Origin: Diphasiastrum complanatum
Taxonomy: Eukaryota > Streptophyta > Lycopodiopsida > Lycopodiales > Lycopodiaceae
Direction: 5' to 3'
Assembly: GCA_029204225.1 (NCBI GenBank)
Contig: CM055114.1
Location: 11,715,634-11,779,633, forward strand
Length of the DNA stretch: 64,000 nt
Under the pieces are notes generated by a model, which saw only the letters and a list, made by a program, of their open reading frames with translations, did no database searches and had not been told where the DNA came from. Made by a program: the position numbers and the translations under genes. Numbering within the stretch: position 1 is the first letter of the stretch; every line of letters begins with the position of its first letter. Positions 41,831-52,915 of the stretch are shown in pieces.

Positions 41831-42529
41831 ATTGTGTTTTAGGAGGCACATTTTATATTTGCAAGTAAAATTACAGAGTGTTACTTTCAGAAAATAGCAC
41901 GACAGGCTGGAGCTTGAAAGTAGAGGATGACGTTTTCCTCATTGTTCTTGTTGCATTGCATTTCAAAAGGCCATTATTCTCATTTTGAAAGGTAGATACA
42001 TTTCTACAATTTTGAGGTGTAGAATCGCACTATTCGACCTGTTCAAGGGACAGCCATCACACCGATTTTCCATGTAGATAAGTTATCCACGCAGGCTCCT
42101 TCACACAGATCTGGCAGTGGCCATCATGAAGCAATTTGAGCAAATTTCCAACAGTGCTTGTTGTTTTTTGAGATAGCCTACGTCTTTCTTTCATGACATT
42201 TTTCTATGACAGCCTTCAACAGGTCAACGTGGTTGTTTAAAGGCAGTTTCTTGCAGTCATTCATGTGGTTTTGTAGGAAACCATGCTCATCTTTCCATAA
42301 ACTGCTCTTTCATGTCCACGAAACTCCAACAACGCATCACAATCCTTTCTGAAACAATGAACACTCAACCCACCTCTTCAAGTAGTTTTTAATTACTGAG
42401 CATATCTTACCAAATAATCGGTTGATTGGCAATTCGGAGCTCAAACAGCTTATTGGTGATCTTGATTACTATTTGTAATTACAATTTCTAGCAAATGTTT
42501 GTAATTTAATTTCACTCACCAAGTTAGTG
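41831..42529. other. Stretch without a supported gene
   Basis: It may contain intron or upstream exon residue of the P450 fragment, but no further P450 motif is visible on the minus strand. No retroelement domain seen. Confidence 0.4.
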
Positions 42530-42665
42530 ATTTAAAGCAGTTATTGGATGAATTTAAAAATGTTTTTCCAAATAAATTGCCAAATGTTACCCAATCAAGT
42601 AGGGAAGTAGACCATACTATAGATCTAGTTCTTGGAACTACACCTTCTAGCCAAGTAAAAGGGGA
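42530..42665 (+). pseudogene. Gypsy fragment just before reverse transcriptase
   Basis: LLDEFKNVFPNKLPNVTQ, then REVDHTIDLVLGTTPSS, is the conserved lead-in to gypsy reverse transcriptase (compare EFSDVFPEELPAELPPRR in gypsy H). It breaks off right after TTPSS, where the alanine-proline-tyrosine-arginine block should follow. About 45 codons survive with no element around them. Confidence 0.75.
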
Positions 42666-44734
42666 GGTTGCACATAAAAAGCGTCTCCTAAGAGCAATCT
42701 CGGCCTCCTCCTTGTATTTGATCTTGGAAGGATAAGACATTCATGTTTTTTAGTCTTGATTCAAAAGAGGGGAGACAACCCTAAAGAAGCATCATAAATT
42801 CTTTAGGATGATAGCATTTTTGGCCTCTTGGAAGCAACTCAACGAAAATTCAAGGTCTCATTATCTTTTCAAAATCCTCAAAGTACGAAGTCAAAAATCC
42901 AATTTGTTTGACCTTTGCAAACAATCTAGCATCCTCTAGAATATGTTTAGTGTGCTACATTTTATACTACACAACACCCCCTTTCTGTTACTCTCGAAAC
43001 AAAAAATGGCTTCCTAACACTTTGAAAAATGTTTTGCCATCAAGTTCAAGAGACATCATAAAGAATCATGCATTCCTAGCTAGATATCAATAACAATGAA
43101 CCACTTTGCAAGTCCTTCTAGAATGGAATTTTGCCTCTTGGTCTCTAACAATCTTGATACTCATCAACTATTAGAGAGCAGCGTAGGGAAATTATAGTCT
43201 TCCACTCACTTTAGGGTTTACCCAATCTGGGTTGTCATCCACCTCTAGGGCTTCTTCCAAAGCTTTCTTGAACCCAATAATAAGCAAATGTCTTGCAATG
43301 ATCCAATTTTAATTGATGATGCCTCAAGTAACTACTTACCAAACTTCTTTTACATGTTCATGATTGCTACATATTCACATCTTTGTCATTGGATAGCAAA
43401 TTTCATTGGAAAAAAGTTTTTAGTTTTACCATAGGAATTGCTTACATGTCTATTTTGGATTGTCTAGCCCCTAAAATTTCATGATGACTCAAACTCTAGA
43501 CTCTAGACTCTAAATTGTAGAGCAATTGGTTTGGACCTTTAGGACATTGAGTTTTGATATCTCTTTGAATAAGTTAGCTATGTTAAGATGTTTGTTTAAA
43601 ATAAAAATTTGATTGTTGTTTAGTTTTCTATGTTGATTAGGGAGGTTGCATTGTGATTTGCAATATTCATGGTATGTGGTTCCAACTTTTAACATTTCTC
43701 AAAAATTCACAAATTTCAAATGTTAATTCACTAATTAGATTGATGTTAAGTCACAAAAAATGTTAAAAAAAATTTCCATCAACGTTTCTGAGCAACTACA
43801 TTTCTCTGCTTTTAGGACATTTAAACCCTAACACATTGAGGGAAAAAGGATATGATCAAAAAGTCGTCTGAAATTGCCCACATTCTAGAGCACTCATTTG
43901 GTTCATAATCCACAATAGATCTTTTGAAAATAATAGCCACTACGACCTATATTATCATTGCACCATCAATCGTGTTGTTATTGAACTTGATAAACATATC
44001 ACTTAAAAGATAAACTAATGTAGCCATTAAAGAATGTTGCAAGCGGATTAAACTCTTTCCAATGGTGGAAAAAAAATGGGCCAACGGATTGTGGAGAAAA
44101 AGGAAAGCCAGAGGTGCATGAGGTTTGAGGGCAGTTGAGCTGACCTTGATCATTTCTTTGTGTATTCCGAACTGGTTTAGGGCCTCTTCACATGCTGCCA
44201 TACCCTCTTCACATGCTTTTTCTGTAGTGCGCTGACAACTGTAGGTAAAATGATGGTTTTGTAGAGTAGACCATCCTGATAATAGCTTTTATACATGATG
44301 ATTGTTAGAATTATGACAACAACATGGGTTCTGAGCAAAACATGTAGCTAACAGTGCGCTAGACAGGCACTATTAATGCCTAGAAGTAGAATAAGCAATG
44401 AAGATCCAGCGAAAGTGCGCTAAGAGAGAGATCAACGGATGTTGGCAAGAATCGTTGAGAAAATCTGCTTGGAGGTCATTGAACACCCGAGTTTCTGATC
44501 TTGTTTCTCAGTTTGATTTGGGAAGCCTTCTTAGATCCAAGGAGAGATTTCCGTCTAAATATCGGAACAAAAAAGACGACTCTGGCATTTGTGCCTCTGT
44601 GAGTAACTGTCATCAATAGCATTTGATTTGCCAGCAACACGAATTTTCTCCTCCACGACTTCTTGTGGTAGATCTTTACTATAATATAAGAGTCTTGTGA
44701 ACTGCCATTAGAGTCTCTGCACCTGTATGGCGCA
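42666..44734. other. Long stretch without a supported gene
   Basis: AT-rich, with frames of 60-84 codons but no domain I recognise. A minus-strand frame at 43947-44201 and a plus-strand frame at 44398-44619 are the longest. Nothing resembles an LTR pair or a transposase. Confidence 0.4.
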
Positions 44735-44850
44735 CTTGAATGGCGCCATGAAAAATGCCACCCAGTCCGATTCCATCCCTCATCAGCTTGTTCAAATTGA
44801 CAATGATGTTGTTGGTCTTCACAGACACGTTGTTAAACGTGCAAGAAAAC
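44735..44850 (-). pseudogene. PPPDE/DeSI-type thiol peptidase fragment
   Basis: The minus-strand frame reads VKTNNIIVNLNKLMRDGIG, then LGGIFHGAIQV. Plant PPPDE (DeSI-like) proteases have the pattern KTNxxIxxINxxFKDGIGLG followed by GIFHSAxQV, with the catalytic His in that FHS block. The His is kept here. The match stops after QV where the next block (YGxxEWSFG) should follow, so only an N-terminal exon fragment is present and no Cys region is found. Confidence 0.6.
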
Positions 44851-45422
44851 CTCAAAACTGAATTGCACCTCAAACTGAATCGCACCTCAAAACTGAATTG
44901 CACTATCCAGTATTCAGAAGAAGAAGTAGGTGAAGGTGTGCAGAAATGTGGAAGCAACAACAATAGTTGATAACAACGATCATGTGGAGTCACCACACAT
45001 TATTTGTGTTTATGTGGCGCAACTAGAACGATCGAGGAGAGATCATCGAGAACAAATACAAAATAATAGTAAAATGGAATGGAAAGAAGAGGAAGACATC
45101 GCGAAAGGAGACCCTCAGACATCGCGAAAGGAGGCCCTCTTCTGGGACAACAACAAACGATGGAGGCCAAAGCGGCTGGAGGGCTGGAGCGATGGAGGCC
45201 ATACAGCTGGCTCGTTGATGCAGGCCAGAGGGATGGAGAGATGGAGGCCAGAGGAGGGAGCTGGTTTTTTGAATATGCATGCATGGGAGGGCCATGGTCA
45301 TGCATCCTCCTCCCCATACATGCATCCTCTTTTGTTAAATTTTTAGTTAAAAAAAGCTCATGCATGGGTGAGGGGAGGAGGATGCATGGGTGCACCCATA
45401 CACATGCGCAAAACTGTACATG

Positions 45423-45426
<4 letters not shown>

Positions 45427-45484
<58 letters not shown>
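45427..45484. repeat. (TA)n-(GA)n compound microsatellite
   Basis: A run of about 29 bases of TA passes directly into about 29 bases of GA. Confidence 0.95.
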
Positions 45485-45487
<3 letters not shown>

Positions 45488-45783
45488 TTGGCTGTGATGG
45501 AGAAAAACCGATTCTTGCATTTTCATTGGGACACACGTGCCCTAAAACGTCTTTGACGTGCAGTTGAAATATTATGAAGTGTGATTGAAAGGCACGTGGC
45601 TGTAGAAACTTTTCGAAAGAGAAAATGTGCAGAAATTTCTGGAAAGAGAGAACGTATATTTGCTATGGGGGAGAGAGAGAGATAAGCGTGCTTCGTGAAG
45701 GGTTTTTTTTAAATTAATTTAGGGTTAGGGTGTTTTTAGGATTTGCAGAGAGAAAATAGCAATAATGTCAGGGGTGGAGAGAG

Positions 45784-45786
<3 letters not shown>

Positions 45787-45839
<53 letters not shown>
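45787..45839. repeat. (GA)n microsatellite
   Basis: A perfect AG dinucleotide run of about 53 bases. It generates Arg-Glu or Ser-Leu frames on the two strands that should not be taken for genes. Confidence 0.95.
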
Positions 45840-45844
<5 letters not shown>

Positions 45845-46115
45845 TGGCCACACATGACCAAATTTGTGGTGCACTTTTGGGAAGTCAACCACTTTTGGAT
45901 ATGGAGAGCACATTGCAAGCCCTAGTTCACAAATGTGCAAATGTGTTACTGTATTTGAGAACTCAATTTATTATTAACTAAATATTTGATCTCTTTTTAG
46001 GCATTATCTAGATCTAGTTGTTGGATGTGCTAAGTGCATCTACTTAATATCACCCCACTATACAAAAGTGGATGGGCATTCTAGATGTCTATCCCAAATG
46101 TGCATTATGCATGAA

Positions 46116-46139
46116 AAGAGAGAGAGAGAGAGAGAGAGG
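46116..46139. repeat. Short (GA)n tract before an orphan first exon
   Basis: A GA run of 24 bases ending 15 bases before a TATA box. Pyrimidine/purine tracts of this type are common near plant core promoters. Confidence 0.9.
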
Positions 46140-46153
46140 AGAGAGAAAAGACT

Positions 46154-46161
46154 TGTATAAA
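46154..46161 (+). promoter_or_regulatory. TATA box candidate
   Basis: TATAAATA lies 35 bases before the ATG at 46196. The spacing is short for a TATA box plus 5' leader, so the start of transcription would be very near the ATG. It could also lie by chance in a leader. Confidence 0.4.
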
Positions 46162-46195
46162 TATGTAGATCAGATCCTTGTTCATCTTGAGAGTC

Positions 46196-46312
46196 ATGGA
46201 GGTCGAGGAACGGGAGCCCCTTATTGCACCCGCCCAGTGGGCGGCCCCAGCCATTTTTGGCACGATCCTGGTTCTCCATCTTCTGACGCGTGCCCTTGAG
46301 CTTCTTATACCA
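46196..46312 (+). CDS. Orphan first exon of an unidentified membrane protein
   Basis: An ATG opens 39 codons: MEVEEREPLIAP, then a hydrophobic run AIFGTILVLHLLTRALELLI. They end at a consensus splice donor (CCA/GTATGTGC). The exon is clearly GC-richer than the AT-rich DNA around it. EREPLI is an acidic dileucine-type motif such as is seen at the cytosolic N-terminus of vacuolar or endosomal membrane proteins. No downstream exon could be recognised in the next 2.4 kb before LINE sequence. I do not know the family. It may be a real gene with distant exons or a stranded exon. Confidence 0.45.
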
Positions 46313-48779
46313 GTATGTGCTGTACACTTTTCTGTTTTTTGTGGTTGCTGAATGAGCATTATGTTTTCAAACCATTATTCTCTAGATCAATTAAGACGCT
46401 TGGTTTTTACTTCCTTCACTTTTTGCTTATCTTGAAGTTTAATTTATTTTCTGTTGATGAAATGATATAATTTGATGTGCCTATAATTGAGATATATAGA
46501 TGGCATGTCTGCGCAAAATGTTTCTGCTTTACTGTATTTATAGTTTCGTTAAGCTAGTCTAATATGTGTGTAAGTTAAGAGCAATAATTGGTATTAAAAA
46601 CGGCTATTTATTGCCTAGGAAATGCTTTTATTGACTGTGTTACACGTCACTCATTCGGCAAATGAAGCGCTTGCTTATTGTAGGTTACATCTTTGAAATT
46701 TAGGTTACTTCAGTTTAGGTTAGTTTATTCCATCAAGCTATATTTTCTGGAACAGACCAATTATCCTGCAGTGACACCTAAATTTTGGGTCACAAGCTAG
46801 CCAGTGAAAATTATGGACACTCGACATTTTAGATCAAATTGGAAAAGAAAGGGTAACTATGCACGGTATACACTATTGCATAAATTGAATTTCTCTCATC
46901 TACTCAAATTATTAACCCGCATGAACTTGCAAAATCAATTCAAAGTTCATGAAGCACATTTTGTTAGAACATATTAAGGCCGTAGGGGATAGTCTGCTAA
47001 CATTATCAATTCAGCCCTGCTAAGCGGTGAATGATACTTTATAGAAATTCTAAACTTAGGAACCATTCTGATTGACAATTATCCACCTTGTAGAAATTAG
47101 GGCGTCTTCAAGTTCTTTCTCAATAAAAAATCTGGTAGACTCATCATACTCCCATAGTTGCTTCAGATTGCCTTCCGGACCATCAGGCATTTTGGAATGC
47201 TTGTTCTGGAACAAGATCTTTCCGTACCATGGAACACTAAAATAAATTTGAATTTTCTTCAGGGCCTATTAAGGCCCTACTTTTCCTGCACACTTTGGGG
47301 GGAGAGGCTGTTGGAAAAAAATTCTACGCAGGTCCAGTTGTGATATATGAGGGTCTAGGCGCAACTTTCTAGGGATGTGGCAACAGACACTTCATGAGGC
47401 GACTACCAAGAAGTTTTGCCAGTTTTCTATTATGGCAACCATAGATCTGTCACGTGCAGCGTTCCGAAATGTCCTGTAATTTTAGGTCGTTTTGGAAATT
47501 TTTTTGTTTTTCTAGGTCAATCTTTTTAGGTGTCTTAGGGAAAAAAAGAAGCAGCCTAGAAAGCTCAAATAAAACAGTGGTAGGTATTAGGTATTAGGAA
47601 TGCTAGACTATACACATAGTTGCATCAAAACCAACTTTGCTTTGCAACATTTTTAGATCACACAAAGCATTGAATAACATTGAACGATCCTTTAGTGTAC
47701 TATTGCGATAAGATTCTTGACTCTCTAGTGTATTGCTGTATAGTGCATGTTGGATGTGATGTATATTTTCACTCTCATGTGCGTGCATAGACTTCGCAGT
47801 TACAAGTTGGCACGTGTTGCTAGAATTGGCCATTCTACTAGTACAGATGGTCACAAAAACAAGTTGTGTCCAATTTCTCATGAGCATGGTTTTACTTAGT
47901 GCGGACTTGTAAAGCAGAATCTAGTTTTGAGAACCTTGAGATTTGGCTCTCATAACAGCTCCTGTCATTCATTGACCCGATTCTTCACATTTATTCATTG
48001 TTGAAATTCATGCTAGTAATGTTGAATTCGGCTTCGTCCGTGTGAAAACAAGTGGGTTATTGCTTATGACTCGTTTGGTATACAATTGTTGGTTGTCTTT
48101 TTCCTCTGTTAAGTGGTGGCACTATCTATATTGTAAACTTTTTTACTTAGTTACCCATCTTCAATATCTTTAGTATCTTTTCAACATTGTCTTGTGACAA
48201 CATTGCTAGGCTTCTCTCACAAAGCCCTGTACCTTTTATATCCATTAGTGAGCTAGTGAGTCAAATTATGCTACATATGCTTTATCTTGACACCTTGCTA
48301 CTTTAAGGCTACTAGTTTTTGACTTATCCTCTGATTGGCATACCAAGTTACCTCCTTTGTACTTGGAGCATCCCGGTCTTTGTGCCATTTTACCAAATTT
48401 TGAAGAACGATTCGTGTCTTCATGTTTCTTATGGGATAGTTTGTTTTATTGTTATTGTTGTTTATGGGTCTTGTCTTACTTTGACTATTTTTTTAAAACC
48501 CTTACTATCTCATAACCATTTAGAAGGACCGGTGTCACCATGATGACCGTGTTTTTTGCAATCTTTGAAGATATATTTTTTTGCATGAACATACCAAAGA
48601 AAGATTTCCAACCACCAATGAGTCGTTGAATCACACAAATTCCAATGAAGGTTATGAGATCTCAACTCTAAATATTTATGATCTTGTGCTACACCAATTT
48701 CAGCCCACTTTCTCCATTTTGGAAAATTCAGCTTGTAGTCCTTTGATGCCACATAACCGAGTTGCCAGCTGAATATTAT
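46313..48779. other. Possible first intron or intergenic DNA
   Basis: T-rich, intron-like sequence follows the donor at 46313. No LTR, transposase or conserved exon is recognisable up to the LINE remnant. Frames at 47603-47887 (minus) and 48319-48543 (plus) have no known motif. Confidence 0.4.
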
Positions 48780-49090
48780 TTGTATATGCTTTTAGCTTGC
48801 CCAATATTCTTTTAAAAAGCTTTTAGGATCTTTTGGCCAAATTTTCAAAAGTATGTCTTGCTGGTTACGAATGGAGATTTAGCATCTATACATTCTTCGT
48901 CAAACCAAGGATTTTCGAGGAAAGAGCCCCTTTTCCACTTTGCACCATTGTTGATTTTGAAAGATTTTTGTTGGCACTTATCATGATAGTTTCATAAAAG
49001 CTTTTCTATTTGCTAGAGACATAATTTCTCCATAGCTACAAGATAGGTCATCTTGTGCTAGATGAACGTCTTTTATGAGTGCATACCTTA

Positions 49091-49156
49091 GAAACATGTT
49101 CCGACCCTATACGGAACGTACAGTACGTTCTGGAACGTACTGGGTCGGAACGTTTC
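49091..49156. repeat. Near-perfect hairpin inside the LINE remnant
   Basis: GAAACATGTTCCGACCC at 49091 pairs with GGGTCGGAACGTTTC ending at 49156, apart from two unpaired bases. Within the loop GGAACGTAC and GTACGTTC pair again. The total span is 66 bases. Confidence 0.85.
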
Positions 49157-49224
49157 TTTTACTACAAAAAAACAGGTCTTGGAATGCTCCAACAATTTCA
49201 GTTAATGAGAACCAACTGCAGTGG

Positions 49225-49500
49225 CCACATTGATTCCAAGCACATCTGTATACTGACATTGATTCCAAGCACATCTGTATACTGACATTGATGCCAAGCG
49301 CATCTGTGTCCTAACATTGAGTATTCATAGCTTGTGAATCATAAACGATTCAACATTTGCATGATATTATTTCACATGAACAAAAACCTACCTCCTCCTG
49401 CAATGCGTCCAGATTTGTAGGAACAAATTCTCATTCTTGATACAGATGCGCTTGGAATCAACTGCAGTTGGATATGATCCAAGCGCATCTGCAACGTAGA
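49225..49500. repeat. CCAAGCRCATCTG repeats, direct and inverted
   Basis: CCAAGCACATCTGTATACTG occurs twice and CCAAGCGCATCTGTGTCCT once, at about 28-base spacing from 49229. CAGATGCGCTTGG follows in inverted orientation near 49443, and CCAAGCGCATCTG again near 49478. The inverted copies could form a stem of about 200 bases span. Confidence 0.8.
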
Positions 49501-50717
49501 TGACTCCAGCGATCTCCAGCATATTGTTTTATAGGTTGAAGTCAATATCGCTGTTTTTTTCCTTGTTACAAAAACACCCACTCTCAAGCTAGATCATCCT
49601 AGAATTTCTTCGAGCCAGCTAGCTTTTTGCCCCATCACTCCGCTTTGCATCATAGCTGAGCGCGGTAGAGAAACGGTAGGAAGAGCGATGTTACGCGATA
49701 TTATAGTATCACGGTTTCTCATCAGCTTTGTAGATGACTGCTTGAGCACTCTCGATCCTTCTATGAGAATCCCTCATCAAGATAATATCACCTTCTTTGT
49801 ATTTGGCTATATCAAGGTTGATTTCTTTGAATGAATCTTCACTATCCAAGTTGTGATTAAAAAAAATGGACTTTGGGAGCAAAATAGGAAATGCATAAAA
49901 AGATTACTGTCTCTTCCATTATGATTTTCAGCCTTGTCATCTATTTGGTTAGTTTAATTGATCCCTCCAAAGAGTTTTGAATGAAATAAGCCACTCCTCC
50001 AAAGCATGACTTCTATCCCCTTTTTTCATTCCATAGAGAGTAGCGATGAACTTGATAATGAACAAGTTTCAGTCAAGATGATATTTGTATCCTTTGCCAT
50101 TTCACCAAGTCATTTTTCAGTGGAACACGTCGAAATGTGAGTGTTTTGGAATGTTGTCCATAACACTTTTTTTACTAAATTATTTTACCCTCAAACTCAA
50201 TATAAACCAATAAAAACATAAAAATACCAATAAAAACAAATTACAACCAAAAACATTAATAAAAAACATAAAAGCCAAATAAAATATCACTAAATACCAA
50301 TTCAAAACCAATTTTTTTATTTTGCAATGATATGGGAAACTATAATTTGGTTTCTTGGATCGTATTTCGGAACACATTTTTAAACGCTCTATGCGACTAT
50401 GCTTCACTTAAACCAACACCTTTATGTCAAGGAAAACCATTGCAGTTTCAAAAACCAGATTTAGCTTTAAGCACTTTTCGGTCTCATAGACCACCTCGTC
50501 CTATTTAATTGATTGAACATCCTTTTAAAAGGCTTTATTCCTCTGTAAGGCTGCCCATTTCCTTCTGATCTCCACTGTTTGACTTTTGTCCATTCAACGC
50601 TTATATTCGCTTCTTGATTAGGTGTAAGGTCTTTATCAACATAAACTTGAGTGCCTTGTAGTTTCCCTCTATTGTGCAATACAAATTTCCTTGCTTTAGT
50701 ATTCAGAGATTTGACCA

Positions 50718-51348
50718 ATATGATCCTAGCCGTGTTGCTGGGTACATGTGAATTAGTAGCGGACTACTTTACTTGGGTGAAAGATCTGCAACTTATTGCA
50801 GTTGGAGAAAGTGTTCCGGATTCAATGCTGGTATCTTTCATGCTTAATAGTCTACCTTTGGCTTATCAGAACTTTGTGATGATGTTGTCGTTATGGGAGA
50901 TGAGGCCTTCTTTCGATGAGTTGAATGCTATATTGCTACAGGAGGAAATGAGGCGACAAAATATTGTCAACATGGATGATTTCAAGGAGCAGGCATTCCT
51001 AGCAAAGAGACAAGAGCAAAGTTCCAAGAAGGGTGGCAAAGGGAAAAAGAAGAAGAAGTAGCAAGATTAAGAAGTGAATAGTTAATTCAACTAGAAGATG
51101 GAAAGGAAGCAGTTCAAAAGGGAAAGTGCTTTATTTGCGGAAAATCAGGGCATTACGCAAAGGAGTGCTGGCACAAGAACTTCAAGAAGACGCAGAATGA
51201 AAATTTTGCTAATGAAGGACTTATACAAAATTAAGTGCCTTGGATTTTGAAGACTGTGAGTTGTTTTCAGCATCGACATTTTCTAGTTACTTCTCAACGG
51301 AAGAGGAGTGTTGGTTTATTGATTCAAGAGCTTCTAAGCATAGGACTC
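50718..51348 (+). pseudogene. Copia I gag and start of protease (left part)
   Basis: The frame runs from CELVADYFTWVKDLQLIAVG through MLNSLPLAYQNFVMMLS and AILLQEEMRRQN, the copia gag domain, to a Lys-rich end at 51061. After a shift, CFICGKSGHYAKECWHK is an intact CCHC knuckle. The protease start is CWFIDSRASKHRTL, with DSG changed to DSR. It stops at 51348 where the LTR of gypsy H begins, and the same protease continues at about 60425. Confidence 0.85.
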
Positions 51349-51889
51349 TGTTGCGCCGGCGCCTCAAAGGGCGTTGGGACTTGAGCGGTTTCGCTTAAGT
51401 CTAACATTCATCCATCATGAACTTACGTAAAAGCCAACTTAGAAAACATAACACGCTTAACCATTCAGACTTAAGAAAACTGGAATCCCAACCAACTCGA
51501 AAGCCAACTTAGAATTTGTCCCCAAAAGGTAACCAAAGGCAAAGACAAGCCACACATGAAACCCAAGGCATAGTGGTCGCCAAACTGACCAAATGGCAGA
51601 GCGGCGAGCCACACGTCTGTGACGTGGACCCTTAGGCGCCAGAGACGCAAAAAGGTTGTAGTAAGGGTCCTTCCACTTGGACCAGTCCCGGAGGCGAAAC
51701 CGAAATGGTAATCATCCCCAAGGATCAACTTTATTAAATTTGGAAGAGGTTACATTCATACATAGACTGACTGGTCTTGGGGCCACCAACACCTGCTGGG
51801 CATTGTGCTTGGCTCGCGCTGGTAGAGGGAGCTAAGACCTGGCGACTGGATTTCTGGCGCTGGTTGAGCTGCCCAAGTTTCTGTCTAAG

Positions 51890-51978
<89 letters not shown>

Positions 51979-52264
51979 GACCCATGTCTGGGACTTAGTT
52001 TTTTTTGCTGATTAAGCCTGGCAGAATTAGTCTGGCTCCCGGACATGGGTCTCGGGAGCCGTCTCGGCGGCAGAATCAACTAGGCTCCTGAGTAAGCCAT
52101 GACTCGAGCTCCAAAGTTAGCTCATGACTTGTGACTACTTGGCTGGCTCACCACAGGTCGGAGGCTCAGTCCTTGACTTCCTAACTTGCTCTGGGACCTT
52201 TAGGGAGTGTCACAACTTAGAGTCTTACGGGGCATCTTGGTGCACCTGAGTCAGCTTTACAACA
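51349..52264 (-). repeat. Gypsy H 3' LTR
   Basis: Plus-strand ends are TGTTGCGCC and TTTACAACA, 916 bases. On the minus strand it follows a polypurine tract, CGAGGGGAGGA, at 52265-52275. Bases 51349-51655 resemble the solo repeat at 20438. 52070-52264 matches 60230-60424 closely. A (TC)n tract lies inside. Confidence 0.8.
51893..51976. repeat. (TC)n microsatellite in gypsy H LTR
   Basis: A perfect CT run of about 84 bases, the longest simple repeat in the window. It is absent from what remains of the partner LTR. Confidence 0.95.
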
Positions 52265-52275
52265 TCCTCCCCTCG

Positions 52276-52502
52276 TTTGAAAAAGCTGATGTCCTCATCA
52301 GGGCCAAACTAGACCTAGGACACATGGCACGGGCTTAATTCACCGGCCTTAACAACTTAAGTTAAAGATACATTGGCAGTAGCACAGGAAAAGTGTAGAT
52401 CAAGTTCACTTACGTAAAACTTGTGTAAAGCGGCAAGTGATTTATTGACAAACTAAGAAAGATACCTGGAAGTTCCTTGAACTTTAGAGTGGTCGTTAAT
52501 GT
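52276..52502. other. Gypsy H 3' untranslated region
   Basis: Non-coding sequence between the end of the pol frame (52503) and the polypurine tract. No feature beyond that. Confidence 0.5.
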
Positions 52503-52915
52503 TCATGAAGAAGGCATGCCGCCGGGTAGAGCATTATGTGCCAATCTAGGAAAATGGCTGTTGCGTTGATTTTTCGCCAAGTAATCCTTCAATATTTCAA
52601 GGGCTCCCACCTTAAATTTGTCTTCGTACTCCCAAGCAGCCTCAATGAGTGGAGCCCGTAGCCACTTCACTAGATATTTGCGTTGAATGCCAGTTCGCTT
52701 TCTATGTCCCAATATTTGTTCTGGTACAAGGTGTCTCTTTGTATTCTCAAGTGCCATTGGTGGGTGACGGAGTTCGTGTTGTCGATGAAATCGCTCATTC
52801 GGTTTGTACCGTTTGAGTAATGAGATGTGAAACACATTGTGTATATCCAAGGTGGATGGCAACACCAATCGATAAGCCACTGGGTTGATCTTCTTTGTGA
52901 CATAATAGGGCCCAG
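52503..52915 (-). pseudogene. Gypsy H integrase tail with chromodomain
   Basis: The minus-strand frame gives MAYRLVLPSTLDIHNVFHIS and LLKRYKPNERF (integrase C-terminal block). After a linker, PEQILGHRKRTGIQRKYLVK and WLRAPLIEAAWEYED form a chromodomain-like module, which marks the element as a chromovirus. It is open for 125 codons to the stop at 52503. Its upstream part is separated by copia L. Confidence 0.85.

Larger units (their letters stand above)
44851..46153. other. Stretch with microsatellites and short G-rich repeats
   Basis: At 45140-45260 GATGGAGGCCA-type words recur several times. At 45270-45410 CATGCATGGG and CATGCATCC words form a patch with inverted symmetry. Microsatellites are listed separately. 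Open frames here are low-complexity artefacts of these repeats. Confidence 0.5.
48780..50718 (-). pseudogene. LINE (non-LTR retrotransposon) remnant: ORF1-like piece, endonuclease, linker
   Basis: On the minus strand, 50718-50500 reads GKLQGTQVYVDKDLTP and a Lys/Arg-rich tail, like the C-terminal domain of L1-type ORF1 proteins. 50060-49700 gives GVAYFIQNSLEGSIKL, VIFLCISYFAPKVHFF and, after a one-base shift, DIAKYKEGDIILMRD, the endonuclease blocks (normally GDFNAR). 49030-48850 gives ENPWFDEECIDAK, the PWxxEEC linker after the endonuclease. A piece at 49080-49650 with short repeats separates endonuclease and linker. No reverse transcriptase block is recognisable. Many stops. Confidence 0.65.

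Noticed and set aside
44930-45423. Several 100-138 codon frames on both strands at 45 kb
   Set aside because: They share the same low-complexity GGAGG/CATGCAT repeats and show no conserved residues; mutually exclusive frames are equally open.
45736-45940. Open frames of 60-71 codons on both strands around 45.8 kb
   Set aside because: They consist mainly of Ser-Leu or Arg-Glu repeats from the (GA)n microsatellite.
51734-52079. Arg-Glu and Ser-Leu rich frames at 51.7-52.1 kb
   Set aside because: They arise from the 84-base (TC)n tract in the gypsy H LTR.
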